A stretch of DNA of 64,000 nt from Glutamicibacter sp. B1 (GCF_039602135.1 NZ_CP125942.1:2852001-2916000); one strand, 5' to 3'; positions 45,189-54,642 are shown, counted from the stretch's first letter. Notes: a model not told the origin generated them from the sequence alone. Translations and numbers: made by a program.

Positions 45189-45962
45189 GTGGGTAGCAAA
45201 GTTCCAGCGGCCGATAACACCCTGAGGATCCTGCGACTTTTAGCCAGCCGGAAGAACCCTACCCCGGCTGCGATGATCGCCTCCTTGCTCCAGTTGCCGC
45301 GCTCCAGCGTCTACCAGTTGCTCACAGTCATGAACGAGCGGGGATTTGTCACCCATTACCCGGAGGATAAGTCCTATGGTTTGGGCATTGCTGCTTTTGA
45401 GCTGTCCAGTGCCTACACCCGTCAGGAACCCCTGGCCCGGCTAGGGGCTCCGCTCATTGCCCAGCTCGTGGATAAGGTTGGCGAGAGTGCCCACCTGGCG
45501 ATCCTGCACGGCTCGGATGTCTTGTACATTGTGGAGGAACGCGCCAAGGGTCGGCCTTCGCTGGTCACCGATGTGGGGGTACGCCTGCCCTCGCATCTGA
45601 CCGCTTCGGGCAGGGCGATCTTGGCAGCCCTGCCCAAATCTCAGGTCCGGGCCCTGTACCCGAATGCCGCCAGTTTCACAGATCGTGTGGAGCAGTCCTC
45701 GATCACCAGCTACTCGCAATTGCGTCGCGAGCTAGAGCAATGCACTCAACGTGGTTATGCGGTGGAGCGCGGGGATGTCACCGAGGATTTCCACTCGCTC
45801 GCGGTAGAAATCCGGGATGCGAACGATTGGCCGGTCGCCGCGGTGGCGGTCACCTTCCTCGCTGAGAAGGTCCCCGAAGAGCGTCACGAGATCCTGCTGA
45901 ACCACATTCGCTCGACCGCGACCGCCTTGACCTCGCGCATTCAGGGGCGGCGTCCGGCCTGA
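45189..45962 (+). CDS. IclR-family transcriptional regulator
   Basis: About 257 residues. The HTH lies in NTLRILRLLASRKNPTPAAMIASLLQLPRSSVYQLLTVMNERG, and the C-terminal effector domain has GYAVERGDVTEDFHSLAVEIRD near residue 190-212. GTG 45189 is chosen because AAGGAGG is 4 bases ahead; TTG 45186 is too close. Position 1.4 kb before hutU suggests control of histidine utilisation, though an inverted gene lies between; alternatively it regulates the PfkB gene just upstream. Confidence 0.88.
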   Translation: MGSKVPAADNTLRILRLLASRKNPTPAAMIASLLQLPRSSVYQLLTVMNERGFVTHYPEDKSYGLGIAAFELSSAYTRQEPLARLGAPLIAQLVDKVGESAHLAILHGSDVLYIVEERAKGRPSLVTDVGVRLPSHLTASGRAILAALPKSQVRALYPNAASFTDRVEQSSITSYSQLRRELEQCTQRGYAVERGDVTEDFHSLAVEIRDANDWPVAAVAVTFLAEKVPEERHEILLNHIRSTATALTSRIQGRRPA

Positions 45963-46157
45963 GTCTTTCGTGTCATTCGGCGTGCATTCATCAGTGCGAT
46001 GACATTGGCGAGCACGATCACGCAAAACCCGCGAAGGTTTATCTCTTGTGGCGGGCATCCGACGCCCCTGCGGCGATCGGCAATGTTATTTCCCTGACGG
46101 GGGAGTTATATCAAGGCAGCGGCGTGGTGTGAGGAAGCTTCGCTGGTCAGGTTGCGA

Positions 46158-47186
46158 TTAGGCGAGATATTGATCCAAGTACTGTTCTGCGCCATTGCAC
46201 ACCAAGTGCCCTAGCGCGCCGTTGATAATGGGCATCTGTGGCGGAACATGGCCACAGTCCACATCGCCAATCATCGGGATGCCGAGCTGGCCCAGGGCAT
46301 CAAGCACCGCGTCATCTTGGGTCAGTGTCGGTGAGTCCGGGGCGTTGGTGCGACCGATGAGTACCGCCTCGGCGCCCTCAAAAAAGCCGGCCATGCGTAA
46401 GCCGTGGAGCTGGCGACAAATGGTTGTAGCTTCGACGCCCGAGGCTTCCACGTAAACGATCAATGATTGCGCCGGCGATCCACGCAACGCCCGCGTATCT
46501 AGGTTGCCGGTGCCCGTGAGGTTGCTCAGGGTTTCTATGCAACCCCCGATGAGCCGACCGGTGACATCCACGTTCTGCGTGCGACCGTCCAAATGTCGCC
46601 AGGATCCCGATCCGTTGTAGTGATGCTCGATTACTTGGGGATTAGTTTCCCAGTCGTCCCAATCATTGGCCCTGAAGTAGCCCGGCGATGATTGTCTAAA
46701 CACCGAGCCCTCGGGCAGCGATGCCAACTCGATCCATGATTTTAAGGATTCCGGAACTCGGTAGGGCGTATCCATCAAGTTGTTTCCATGCATGGTGGCC
46801 AGTCCCGTACGCAGCGTCAATGGTGTCAGAAGTGTCGAAATATCAGAAAATCCGACGACCCAGGTGGGTTCCGCTTCAGCCAGTGCGTTGAAGTCGAGGT
46901 GCCCAATGAGGTCGATGGCCATCTCGCCTCCCCAGGGCGGGACGATGGCGCGGATTTACGGATCCAACAGCATTCGCATCAGCTCTTTGGCACGTTGCTC
47001 GGCCGGTGCGCTCACATGCGAAGAACCATTCATGCATTGGCCTATCTCCACCTCAAAACCAGCATCGCGCACCCTGTCTACGGCAAAGTTCAGTCGAGGA
47101 ACCAGTTCTTCGGGCACACCGCTGGAGGGTGAGGTCACGCCAATAAGATCACCGGGTTCCAAAGGCCGTGGGTAGCGAATCTTCAT
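46158..47186 (-). pseudogene. LD-carboxypeptidase / MccF-like S66 peptidase gene with one in-frame stop
   Basis: From ATG 47186 the frame encodes the S66 N-terminal region (LEPGDLIGVTSPSSGVPEELVPRLNFAV) and stops at TAA (46956-46958) after 76 codons. The same frame then continues IRAIVPPWGGEMAIDLIGHLDF, through the GFSD motif with the expected catalytic serine, to the end at 46158, where VDCGHVPPQ carries the histidine region. Together this is a full-length S66 protein of about 342 codons broken by a single nonsense codon. The usual reading here would be a Glu, Gln or Lys codon. Intact members trim murein peptides or detoxify microcin C-like compounds. Confidence 0.8.
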
Positions 47187-47384
47187 GAGGCCATCTTTGC
47201 ATGTACGCCGTGCCCTGTGGCCAAAAATTCATGGTGCGGCTGGATCAAAAGATCAGCTGCGTGCCATGCCAATAAAGCGGCCGATCTGAAATACCAGACA
47301 GGTCTACCGATTGGACGGTACTCATCGATCGCCTCATGACCAATCATGGAATTAGTTAGCCACGTTACACCGTTAGGAAAGTCC

Positions 47385-49062
47385 ATGAGTCACGAACCCC
47401 GCGTCGTCCGCGCCCCACGAGGCACCACACTGAACGCCAAGTCATGGGCCACCGAAGCGCCCCTGCGTATGTTGATGAATAACCTCGACCCCGAAGTTGC
47501 AGAGCGCCCAGAAGATCTGGTGGTCTACGGCGGAACCGGCAAGGCTGCCCGCTCTTGGGAAGCTTTTGATGCCATCGTTGAAACCCTGAAGGATCTCGAA
47601 GAGAACGAAACCTTGCTGGTCCAGTCGGGCAAGCCGGTAGGGGTCTTCAAGACGAATAAATGGGCCCCACGTGTACTCATCGCCAACTCCAATCTGGTGG
47701 GCGACTGGGCCAACTGGGAGCATTTCCGCAAGCTCGAAGCTGAAGGCCTGATGATGTACGGCCAGATGACCGCCGGTTCATGGATCTACATTGGTACCCA
47801 GGGCATCTTGCAGGGCACCTACGAGACTTTCGCCGCGGTTGCCAAGAAGCGCTTCAACGGCACCCTTGCCGGCACCCTGACCCTGACCGGCGGTTGCGGC
47901 GGTATGGGCGGAGCGCAGCCGCTATCGGTCACCTTGAATGGCGGCGCGGTGCTGATCATCGACGTGGACGAGTCCCGCCTGCGCCGCCGCGTTTCCAAGC
48001 GCTACCTTGACGAGGTGGAGCTGGATCTGGACAAGGCACTTGAGAAGGTACTGGCAGCCAAGGCCGAAGGTCGCGCACTGTCCGTAGGCTACGTCGGCAA
48101 CGCCGCAGAGGTCTTCCCGGCACTGCTCAAGCGCCACCAGGCTGGCGAGTTCACCATCGACATCGTTACCGACCAGACCTCGGCCCACGATCCGCTGAGC
48201 TACCTGCCGACCGAATACACCATGGAACAGTGGGACGCCGAAGCCAAAGCAGATCCCATCGGCTTCACCAAGAAGGCCCAGGCAGCCATGGCCGCTCAGG
48301 TCCAGGCAATGGTCGAGTTCCAGGATGCCGGCGCCGAGGTCTTCGACTACGGAAACTCGATCCGCGACGAGGCGCGCAAGGGCGGCTACACCCGCGCCTT
48401 CGAATTCCCGGGCTTCGTCCCTGCCTATATCCGCCCGTTGTTCTGCGAGGGCCTTGGCCCATTCCGCTGGGTTGCACTTTCTGGCGACCCGGAAGACATC
48501 CGCGTCACCGATGAGGCATTGAAGGAACTATTCCCCAGAGAACGAGCACCTGCACCGCTGGCTGGATGCAGCTGAGGAGAAGGTCGAGTTCGAGGGCCTG
48601 CCGGCACGCATCTGCTGGTTGGGTTACGGCGAGCGCCACAAGGCCGGCCTACTCTTCAACCGGCTGGTCGCCGAGGGCAAGGTTTCAGCCCCGATTGTTA
48701 TTGGGCGTGACCATTTGGATTCGGGTTCAGTCGCTTCGCCATATCGCGAAACCGAAGCCATGAAGGACGGCTCGGATGCAGTCGCAGACTGGCCACTGCT
48801 GAACGCGCTGACCGCCACCAGCTCCGGTGCCTCGTGGGTATCGATCCATCATGGCGGCGGCGTCGGCATGGGCCGTTCCATCCACGCCGGCCAGGTTTCC
48901 TTGGCTGATGGCAGCGAACTGGCTGCCGCGAAGCTCGAAGCGCTGCTCACCAATGATCCGGGCATGGGCGTCATCCGCCACGTGGATGCCGGATACGAAC
49001 GTGCCGCCGAGGTCGCCGCCGAGCGCGGAGTGCGCATTCCGATGGCAGCGCAGGAGAAGTAG
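47385..49062 (+). pseudogene. hutU: Urocanate hydratase gene with one frameshift
   Basis: ATG 47385 (after AGGAAA) begins a urocanase sequence with the NAD-site signature [12 protein letters not shown] and [15 protein letters not shown]. After ELFP (about codon 383) a run of four C (48533-48536) shifts the frame; one base fewer gives [19 protein letters not shown] and continues in frame through [15 protein letters not shown] sequence to TAG at 49060-49062. The whole would be about 558 residues, the normal urocanase size. HutU converts urocanate to imidazolonepropionate. As written the gene is truncated and loses the C-terminal third; an assembly error in the C-run is a real alternative. Confidence 0.85.
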
Positions 49063-49076
49063 CACCCTTTTAAATC

Positions 49077-49110
49077 AGCTTGAGGCGCCACCGAGGTGGC
49101 GCCTCAAGCT
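49077..49110. terminator. Bidirectional terminator between hutU and dps
   Basis: Arms 49077-49092 and 49095-49110 pair perfectly over 16 bp with a 2-base gap (in practice a 4-base loop). It lies between the convergent hutU and dps genes. Confidence 0.8.
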
Positions 49111-49144
49111 ATTGTCAGCTAATTGCTGGTCATCACTTCCGGCA

Positions 49145-49654
49145 CTATGGCTTGCGGGTTTCGGCACTGATGAACCATGCCTGCTGTTCCAGATCCGCAA
49201 TGTACTGGTGCAGGATGTCGGCCGTAGTTGGATCCGCCTCGTCTACCGGATCATGGACCTCGCGCATGACGCCCACGGTTGTCTGCAACGCCTTGACAAC
49301 CATGTCCACTGCATTAGTCGTGAGGATTTCGGTGTTCACCGGTTGTTCCAACTTGGTGTACTTTGTGACCGTTGCCGCCAGTCCATCGGGAGTGGCATGC
49401 AATGCGCGCATCCGCTCGGCGATTTCGTCGGAACCGCGACGTGCGATATCAACGATTTCGTCAAGGTTCTGATGCAGGTCGCGGAAGTTGGGACCGACAA
49501 CATTCCAGTGGATCTGCTTGCCTACCAACTGCAGATCCAGCAGCTGGACCAGCACGGTCTGCAAGGAATCGCGCAGCACCTCAGGGGCCACGAAGCCATT
49601 CTCTGCGTTCTCGCGATCGGTTTTCTTCGCTGGAGTATTCTTCGAATTAGCCAA
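49145..49654 (-). CDS. dps: Dps-family DNA-protection/ferritin-like protein
   Basis: 169 residues, slightly long because of a charged, lysine-containing N-terminal tail (MANSKNTPAKKTDRENAE) that may bind DNA. Ferroxidase residues are seen: H49 (KQIHWNVVG), H61 (FRDLHQNLDE), and D76/E80 (RGSDEIAERM). Dps forms a dodecameric shell that oxidises and stores iron with H2O2 and protects DNA in stationary phase. A DNA-protecting role near a sarcosine oxidase-bearing chromosome segment fits H2O2 production, but they are far apart. Confidence 0.93.
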   Translation of the reverse strand: MANSKNTPAKKTDRENAENGFVAPEVLRDSLQTVLVQLLDLQLVGKQIHWNVVGPNFRDLHQNLDEIVDIARRGSDEIAERMRALHATPDGLAATVTKYTKLEQPVNTEILTTNAVDMVVKALQTTVGVMREVHDPVDEADPTTADILHQYIADLEQQAWFISAETRKP

Positions 49655-50036
49655 TGCTTCTCCTTACGTTGTCACGGACGCTTGGGGCAAGACCTTTCTC
49701 GGTGTCCCACTTTTGACACTATCGACTTGGCACCCCGATTCCGAACGAATGGATCTTTCTTTCGGGCAACGTCCAGCTTTCTCTTTTCGCGTGCCAAGTT
49801 TCTCCCGCAATCCCAGGGCGAGTCATGCTGTCTGCCATTCGGATTCACGGAATTGGCTGGAGCCAGCTCCAGTCGCAGCACAACTTGGTGGATGTTGACC
49901 TGTCTCTGCTAAGTTGCATGGGGATTGCATTAACTGCAGGTTGCCAGCTGCTCAGAGCTTCCCGGAAAGCTTGAGCAGGCACCTTCAGGCACCTAGCCCT
50001 AGGCACGTCAGGAATCACCGATCCACGGAGGACGAC
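49655..50036. other. Non-coding gap between dps and the disordered-protein gene
   Basis: 382 bases with no convincing gene. It should hold the dps promoter (leftward) and the promoter of the gene at 50037, whose ribosome site GGAGG is at 50027-50031. I see no RNA gene or strong repeat here. Confidence 0.4.
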
Positions 50037-50399
50037 ATGTCTGAGCAGGATGCAAACGAGCAGTTCGGGAACTTCGACAACAACGGATCTGAAGGCTACG
50101 AGAGCCAGTCCAATTCAGATTTCGATTCAAGAAGCAATGGCGGATTTGAAAGACAGCCGTCAGAACAGCAGTCCTTTGGAGACGGAAACGAATCCGGCCA
50201 GGAATCATACGGCGGCGAAAGCCAAGGAGAATCCTACGGTCACGGTGAAGAGTCCGGCCAAGAATCATTCGGAAAGGACGAGGGCCAGCCTTACGGCAGC
50301 GACCCGGGGCAGGAATCCCTGGGCGATAGCCAGTCTGGCCAAGCGTATGGCAACAATGAAAGCCAGTTTGGTTCCCAAGAACAGGAAGAGGGGTTCTAG
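50037..50399 (+). CDS. Acidic, intrinsically disordered repeat protein (GQESYG-type repeats)
   Basis: 120 residues of low complexity, rich in Gly, Ser, Gln, Glu and Asn. Cys and Trp are absent and only the first Met is present. Repeats of the form GQESYG, GESYG, GQESFG, GQPYG, GQESLG and GQAYG fill residues 54-105. Aromatic residues come every 7-11 positions (F29, F37, F47, Y58, Y67, F78, Y86, Y104, F111, F120). About 27 acidic against three basic residues. No signal peptide or membrane segment is seen. GGAGG precedes ATG 50037 by 6 bases. It follows divergent dps and ends at a strong terminator, so it is monocistronic. Function unknown; a stress hydrophilin or condensate-forming protein are possibilities. 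Confidence 0.7.
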   Translation: MSEQDANEQFGNFDNNGSEGYESQSNSDFDSRSNGGFERQPSEQQSFGDGNESGQESYGGESQGESYGHGEESGQESFGKDEGQPYGSDPGQESLGDSQSGQAYGNNESQFGSQEQEEGF

Positions 50400-50467
50400 G
50401 GAACTTGCAGCTTGGCAGACACTCCTGCCACGCGGAATTGTGGCCCATTCTCCAGTTGGGCACTTGT

Positions 50468-50517
50468 AATCGCTTCACTGCTTGCACCGGGCAAGTGGTG
50501 AAGCGATTATTCTTTTT
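50468..50517 (+). terminator. Intrinsic terminator after the disordered-protein gene
   Basis: AATCGCTTCAC (50468-50478) pairs with GTGAAGCGATT (50498-50508). Inner CTTGC/GCAAG extends the stem, and TTATTCTTTTT follows. Confidence 0.85.
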
Positions 50518-50695
50518 GCAACGCAGAATCGCCAGCAGATCTTCTCGGGTTTGGTCTCGGACCTGCCAATCACCATTAGAGAATATTCGTTCGTTCCTCT
50601 GCCACTCCCGTTGGTTATTAATTGCTGTTCGACGCAGAATGGATATAGGCACCGTGTATCCGAATGTGCCGGCCGGTTCGACTGACAGGATGTAA

Positions 50696-51247
50696 ATGTT
50701 CTCGAAAATTGCCAATCGCTTCGCTGGCCCGCTGACGGTTGGATTCCTTGCCGTAGCGCTGTCAGGTTGCGTGAGCATTGAATCCTCCAGCGAAGAGACC
50801 AAGGCTCCGGAGAATGCTGGTCCCATCGAAGGTACCGTCACCCCGAGCGCCAAGGCCTCGGAAGGCGCGGCTACCGGCACGCCTAATGTTCCGAAATCAC
50901 CTGCGGACAGCACGTTCCAGTCCGTCTATGATTTCCTCGATGCGCAAGCGACCGAAGTCAGATGCACGGACAGCATGGATATCGCCGACATGGGCCAAAT
51001 ACTCAAGCTCGTCGGTGATTGTGAAAACGTCACCGTCTCTGGAGACGGAAACATGATCGTCGCTCCGCACATCACGAACCTCGAGCTAAGCGGCAACGGA
51101 AATATCGCAGCGGTCAAGAACATCAAGCAGGTAGCTTTTAGCGGCATCGGCAATTCGGCCGCATCCCTCAACGAGAACGCCAAGTTCACTGACAACGGTT
51201 CGTCGAACAAGTTCGGCGAGGACGCCTTCGAAGGCATCACCTTCTAG
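50696..51247 (+). CDS. DUF3060-family lipoprotein
   Basis: 183 residues. A lipobox ALSGC places the acylated cysteine at residue 25 after a hydrophobic signal (LTVGFLAVALSGC). Residues 26-75 are a Pro/Ser/Glu-rich linker. The C-terminal part has the short repeated strands NVTVSGDGNMIV, NLELSGNGNIAAV and QVAFSGIGNSA, typical of DUF3060, which is thought to be a small beta-solenoid. It is likely anchored on the outer face of the membrane. AGGA precedes ATG 50696. Function unknown. Confidence 0.85.
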   Translation: MFSKIANRFAGPLTVGFLAVALSGCVSIESSSEETKAPENAGPIEGTVTPSAKASEGAATGTPNVPKSPADSTFQSVYDFLDAQATEVRCTDSMDIADMGQILKLVGDCENVTVSGDGNMIVAPHITNLELSGNGNIAAVKNIKQVAFSGIGNSAASLNENAKFTDNGSSNKFGEDAFEGITF

Positions 51248-51261
51248 AACCCGGAATTTTC

Positions 51262-51297
51262 AACGGACCGCGATTGGCATGCCAATTGCGGTCCGTT
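51262..51297 (+). terminator. Long hairpin after the DUF3060 lipoprotein gene
   Basis: Positions 51262-51278 pair with 51281-51297 in an 17-bp stem (one G-T pair) and are followed by CCTTTCT. It lies between the lipoprotein gene and hutH. Confidence 0.75.
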
Positions 51298-51426
51298 CCT
51301 TTCTGCCTCCGTGGCGCTGTCTGGCATTTCGGACAGATGACCCGATTATCGATGCCGTGCCATCCCGTTCTGCCGAACAATGGGAATTAGAGACCTCATT
51401 GCAGCGCAGAGAACGGATTGAACATC

Positions 51427-52968
51427 ATGACTGCTTCCCCACTCGTCACCCTGGACCTTACTGGAGCAACCGCCGATAACGTGATTGCGGTAGCCCGGCA
51501 CAACGCGCAGATCCGCATCGCGCCACAGGTCCTCGAAGAACTGGCCACGGTTCGCTCCCACATCGATGCCCTCGCCTCGGCCGACACCCCGGTCTATGGT
51601 ATTTCCACCGGTTTCGGCGCCTTGGCTACCCGCCATATCGCGCCCGAGGACCGCGCGAAGCTGCAGCGTTCGCTGATCCGCTCGCACGCAGCCGGCATGG
51701 GGGAACCGGTGGAGCGCGAAGTGGTGCGTGCGCTGATGTTCCTGCGCGCCAAGACCTTGGCCTCCGGCCGCACCGGCGTACGCCCGGTCGTGCTGGAGAC
51801 CATGGTTGGACTGCTCAACGCCGGCATCACCCCGGTAGTGCGTGAATACGGTTCGCTGGGCTGCTCGGGCGACCTTGCCCCGCTCTCCCACTGTGCCCTG
51901 GTGCTGATGGGCGAAGGCGAAGCCACCGACCGCGAGGGCGTGCAGCGCCCCGTGCCGGAACTCCTCGCAGAGGCAGGACTCGAACCTGTGGAACTGGCGG
52001 AGAAGGAGGGCCTGGCGCTGGTCAACGGCACGGACGGCATGCTCGGCCAGCTGCTGATGGCGTTGGCGGATCTCGAAGAGCTCGCAGACATTGCCGATGC
52101 CACCGCCGCCATGAGCGTCGAAGCCCAGATGGGCACCGACCAGGTCTTCCGCGCCGAACTGCACGAGCCGCTGCGCCCGCACCCGGGACAGGGCCGCAGC
52201 GCGGCGAACATGTACAACTTCCTTTCCGGTTCCCCCATTGTCGCCTCGCACCGCGAAGGCGATGGCCGGGTGCAGGATGCCTACTCGCTGCGCTGCTCCC
52301 CGCAGGTGACCGGCGCAGTGCGGGACACCATCGCCCACGCACGCCTGGTTGCCACCCGCGAACTGGCGGCGGCCATCGACAACCCAGTGGTCCTGCCATC
52401 GGGCGAGGTCACCTCCAACGGCAACTTCCATGGCGCTCCTGTCGCCTATGTCCTGGACTTCTTGGCCATCGCGGTTGCCGATCTGGGCTCCATCGCCGAA
52501 CGCCGCACCGACCGCATGCTCGACCCTGCCCGGTCCCGCGACCTGCCGGCTTTCCTGGCTGATGACCCGGGCGTGGACTCGGGCATGATGATCGCCCAGT
52601 ACACCCAGGCGGGATTGGTTGCCGAGAATAAGCGCTTGGCCGTACCGGCGAGCGTGGATTCCATCCCGTCATCGGCAATGCAGGAGGACCATGTTTCCCT
52701 GGGCTGGCATGCGGCCCGCAAATTGCGCACCGCGGTGGGCAACCTGCGCCGCATCCTCGCCATTGAAATGCTGATTGCCGGCCGTGCGCTGGACCTGCGC
52801 AAGCCATTGCAGCCGGGGCCGGCCACCGGTGCCGTGCTGGAGCTGCTGCGCACCAAGGTCGCAGGTCCAGGCGAAGACCGTTTCCTGTCTGCCGAGATGG
52901 AAGCGGCCTGCGAATTGCTGGCTACCGGCGAAGTGCATCGCGTGCTGGAACCCCATCTGGCGAAGTAG
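51427..52968 (+). CDS. hutH: Histidine ammonia-lyase
   Basis: 513 residues, normal for HutH. The MIO prosthetic group should form from C146-S147-G148 (GSLGCSGDLAPLSH); most HALs have Ala-Ser-Gly, but Cys-Ser-Gly is known in actinobacteria. Other family marks are YGISTGFGALATRHI and GLALVNGTDGMLGQLL. It converts histidine to urocanate and ammonia. Its partner hutU is frameshifted, and no hutI or hutG is in the window. The operon is split by dps and two other genes. The ATG at 51427 has a weak ribosome site. Confidence 0.93.
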   Translation: MTASPLVTLDLTGATADNVIAVARHNAQIRIAPQVLEELATVRSHIDALASADTPVYGISTGFGALATRHIAPEDRAKLQRSLIRSHAAGMGEPVEREVVRALMFLRAKTLASGRTGVRPVVLETMVGLLNAGITPVVREYGSLGCSGDLAPLSHCALVLMGEGEATDREGVQRPVPELLAEAGLEPVELAEKEGLALVNGTDGMLGQLLMALADLEELADIADATAAMSVEAQMGTDQVFRAELHEPLRPHPGQGRSAANMYNFLSGSPIVASHREGDGRVQDAYSLRCSPQVTGAVRDTIAHARLVATRELAAAIDNPVVLPSGEVTSNGNFHGAPVAYVLDFLAIAVADLGSIAERRTDRMLDPARSRDLPAFLADDPGVDSGMMIAQYTQAGLVAENKRLAVPASVDSIPSSAMQEDHVSLGWHAARKLRTAVGNLRRILAIEMLIAGRALDLRKPLQPGPATGAVLELLRTKVAGPGEDRFLSAEMEAACELLATGEVHRVLEPHLAK

Positions 52969-53078
52969 CTGTTCGAGGACAACTGTGTGGGGTGCCGGAC
53001 ATTGCTGAGGCTTCTGCGGGCAAGGGGCGTAAACTTGGATACCGGGAAACCACTTACCTCGCGTGAAAGAATCATCTA

Positions 53079-53501
53079 ATGCAACGCACCATGTTCAAGT
53101 CCAAGATCCACCGGGCGACTGTCACCCAGGCTGACCTGCACTACGTAGGCTCGGTCACCGTTGACTCCGAGCTGCTCGAAGCCTCGGATATCCTGCCCGG
53201 TGAACTGGTCAGCATCGTCGACATCACCAACGGCGCACGTCTGGAAACCTACACCATTGCCGGCGAGCCTGGCAGCGGGGTTATCGGCATCAACGGCGCG
53301 GCCGCGCACCTGGTGCACCCGGGGGATCTGGTCATCCTGATCAGCTACGCGCAAATGGAAGATGCCGAGGCGCGCAGCTACGTCCCTAGCGTGGTCCATG
53401 TGGATGCCGACAACCGCATCATCCACCTCGGTGATGATCCTGCCGAGGCTGTCGCCGCGGATGTGCAGACTCCCCCGTTCGCACAGCTACGCGGCCACTA
53501 A
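53079..53501 (+). CDS. panD: Aspartate 1-decarboxylase precursor
   Basis: 140 residues. The self-cleavage site G24-S25 (HYVGSVTVD) gives the pyruvoyl group. Family features [16 protein letters not shown] and [10 protein letters not shown] are seen. PanD makes beta-alanine from aspartate for pantothenate and coenzyme A. It stands alone after hutH with a strong terminator directly behind. Confidence 0.95.
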   Translation: MQRTMFKSKIHRATVTQADLHYVGSVTVDSELLEASDILPGELVSIVDITNGARLETYTIAGEPGSGVIGINGAAAHLVHPGDLVILISYAQMEDAEARSYVPSVVHVDADNRIIHLGDDPAEAVAADVQTPPFAQLRGH

Positions 53502-53533
53502 CCAGCAACGCGGAACAGCTTGATCGCTCAACA

Positions 53534-53572
53534 GCTTCATGGCAATGGACTTCATTGCCATGAAGCCGTTTT
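53534..53572 (+). terminator. Intrinsic terminator after panD
   Basis: GCTTCATGGCAATG (53534-53547) pairs exactly with CATTGCCATGAAGC (53553-53566) over a 5-base loop; CGTTTTT follows. Confidence 0.9.
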
Positions 53573-53595
53573 TGCATTAAATGAGAGTCGAGACC

Positions 53596-53988
53596 CTATA
53601 GCTGGCAGACCGTTTCGGGGCATCCTTGCCGGGTCTTGGAGAAGTAACCGACAATCTGCAGGGTATGCCGAAGCGGGTAGAACTCGTCGACACCACCGTG
53701 TATGGCTTTGGCGGAATCTTCCACCGCCAGTTCGAAGAAGCGGCAGACTTCTTCGTAGTTCCATACCGCTGCGGTGACCTGGACCAGTTCCGGGTGAGTC
53801 AGCATGCGAGTAGGCTGCAGGCCGATATCGATTAAAGTACTGAAAACGAAGTCTTCCGTCAGTTCATGGTCCTCTCCGCAATCGCACCATTTGATGCCTC
53901 GGCTGGGCATATCCAAAGCATCCACGGAGATCTGGGAAGAAATCATCCATTCGGGAAGGCTTCCTTCGGAACCGGTACCTTGTGCCAT
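53596..53988 (-). CDS. Hypothetical acidic protein with a CxC-containing segment
   Basis: About 130 residues from ATG 53988. It has a cysteine pair in KWCDCGEDHEL (possible metal site with H) and helical text such as WNYEEVCRFFELAVEDSAKAI. No family is recognised. It is leftward, divergent from the DUF6328 gene. Two further Cys near the C-terminus (RQGCPETVCQL) could join the pair in metal binding, but this is only a suggestion. Confidence 0.6.
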   Translation of the reverse strand: MAQGTGSEGSLPEWMISSQISVDALDMPSRGIKWCDCGEDHELTEDFVFSTLIDIGLQPTRMLTHPELVQVTAAVWNYEEVCRFFELAVEDSAKAIHGGVDEFYPLRHTLQIVGYFSKTRQGCPETVCQL

Positions 53989-54156
53989 CGTCTTCGCTGC
54001 CTTTCTATCCAACCCGCTGTGTCCAATGAAGGCTGCGGCTCCGACATTTTGGACGTGCCCACTCTTTGGTTATTGCCTGTTCGACCTAGTGTTGACATAG
54101 TTCAAGTGATCAGTAGCAAGCCAATCCACACCGAGCCGAGTCTAGGAGTCTTTCCG

Positions 54157-54636
54157 ATGAATACACGGTCCCACCCGGACACCAGCGATGGTGCCGCGCA
54201 CCGTCAGTGGAACGAACTGCTCCAAGAAATGCGCGTCATGCAAACCGGTGTGCAGATCCTCGCAGCATTCCTGGTAGTTCTCCCTTTCCAAGCTCGATTC
54301 AACATGCTGAACCGGCCGGAAGAGATGATCTACATCGTGCTCTTGGTCGCGGCGACACTGCTGATCCTCCTGATGATCACCCCGGTTGCAGTCCACCGAT
54401 TTTTCTTCGGCCAGCGGCTCAAGGAACAGACAGTCAGCCTCGGACATGCTGTGATGAAAATCGTGGGCATTGGCGTAGGCCTGCTGGTCTCTGGCTGCGT
54501 CTGGTTTGTCCTGCAGGTACTGTTCGGCTGGCAACTAGGCGCATCCGTTGGCGGCGGGCTAGTCGTCGTGACCTTGTTCCTGCTGGTGGCACTGCCGCGC
54601 ATCCTGCGTCCGAAACAGGCGAAGGATGCTGACTGA
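54157..54636 (+). CDS. DUF6328-family membrane protein
   Basis: 159 residues. After a polar start (WNELLQEMRVMQTGVQILAAFLVVLPFQARF) there are four hydrophobic segments, the last ending in a short basic tail (LPRILRPKQAKDAD). The wording of the first helix region (NELLQELRV-type, then QTGVQIL) is typical of DUF6328. ATG 54157 follows AGGAG with 8-base spacing. Function unknown; it converges on the MpaB-type gene with only 6 bases between. Confidence 0.85.
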   Translation: MNTRSHPDTSDGAAHRQWNELLQEMRVMQTGVQILAAFLVVLPFQARFNMLNRPEEMIYIVLLVAATLLILLMITPVAVHRFFFGQRLKEQTVSLGHAVMKIVGIGVGLLVSGCVWFVLQVLFGWQLGASVGGGLVVVTLFLLVALPRILRPKQAKDAD

Positions 54637-54642
54637 CCTGCG

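Noticed and set aside
49664..49672. GTTGTCA half-site near the dps start as a fourth LacI operator
   Set aside because: Only one half-site is present and no dyad partner is seen; dps has no link to fructan use.
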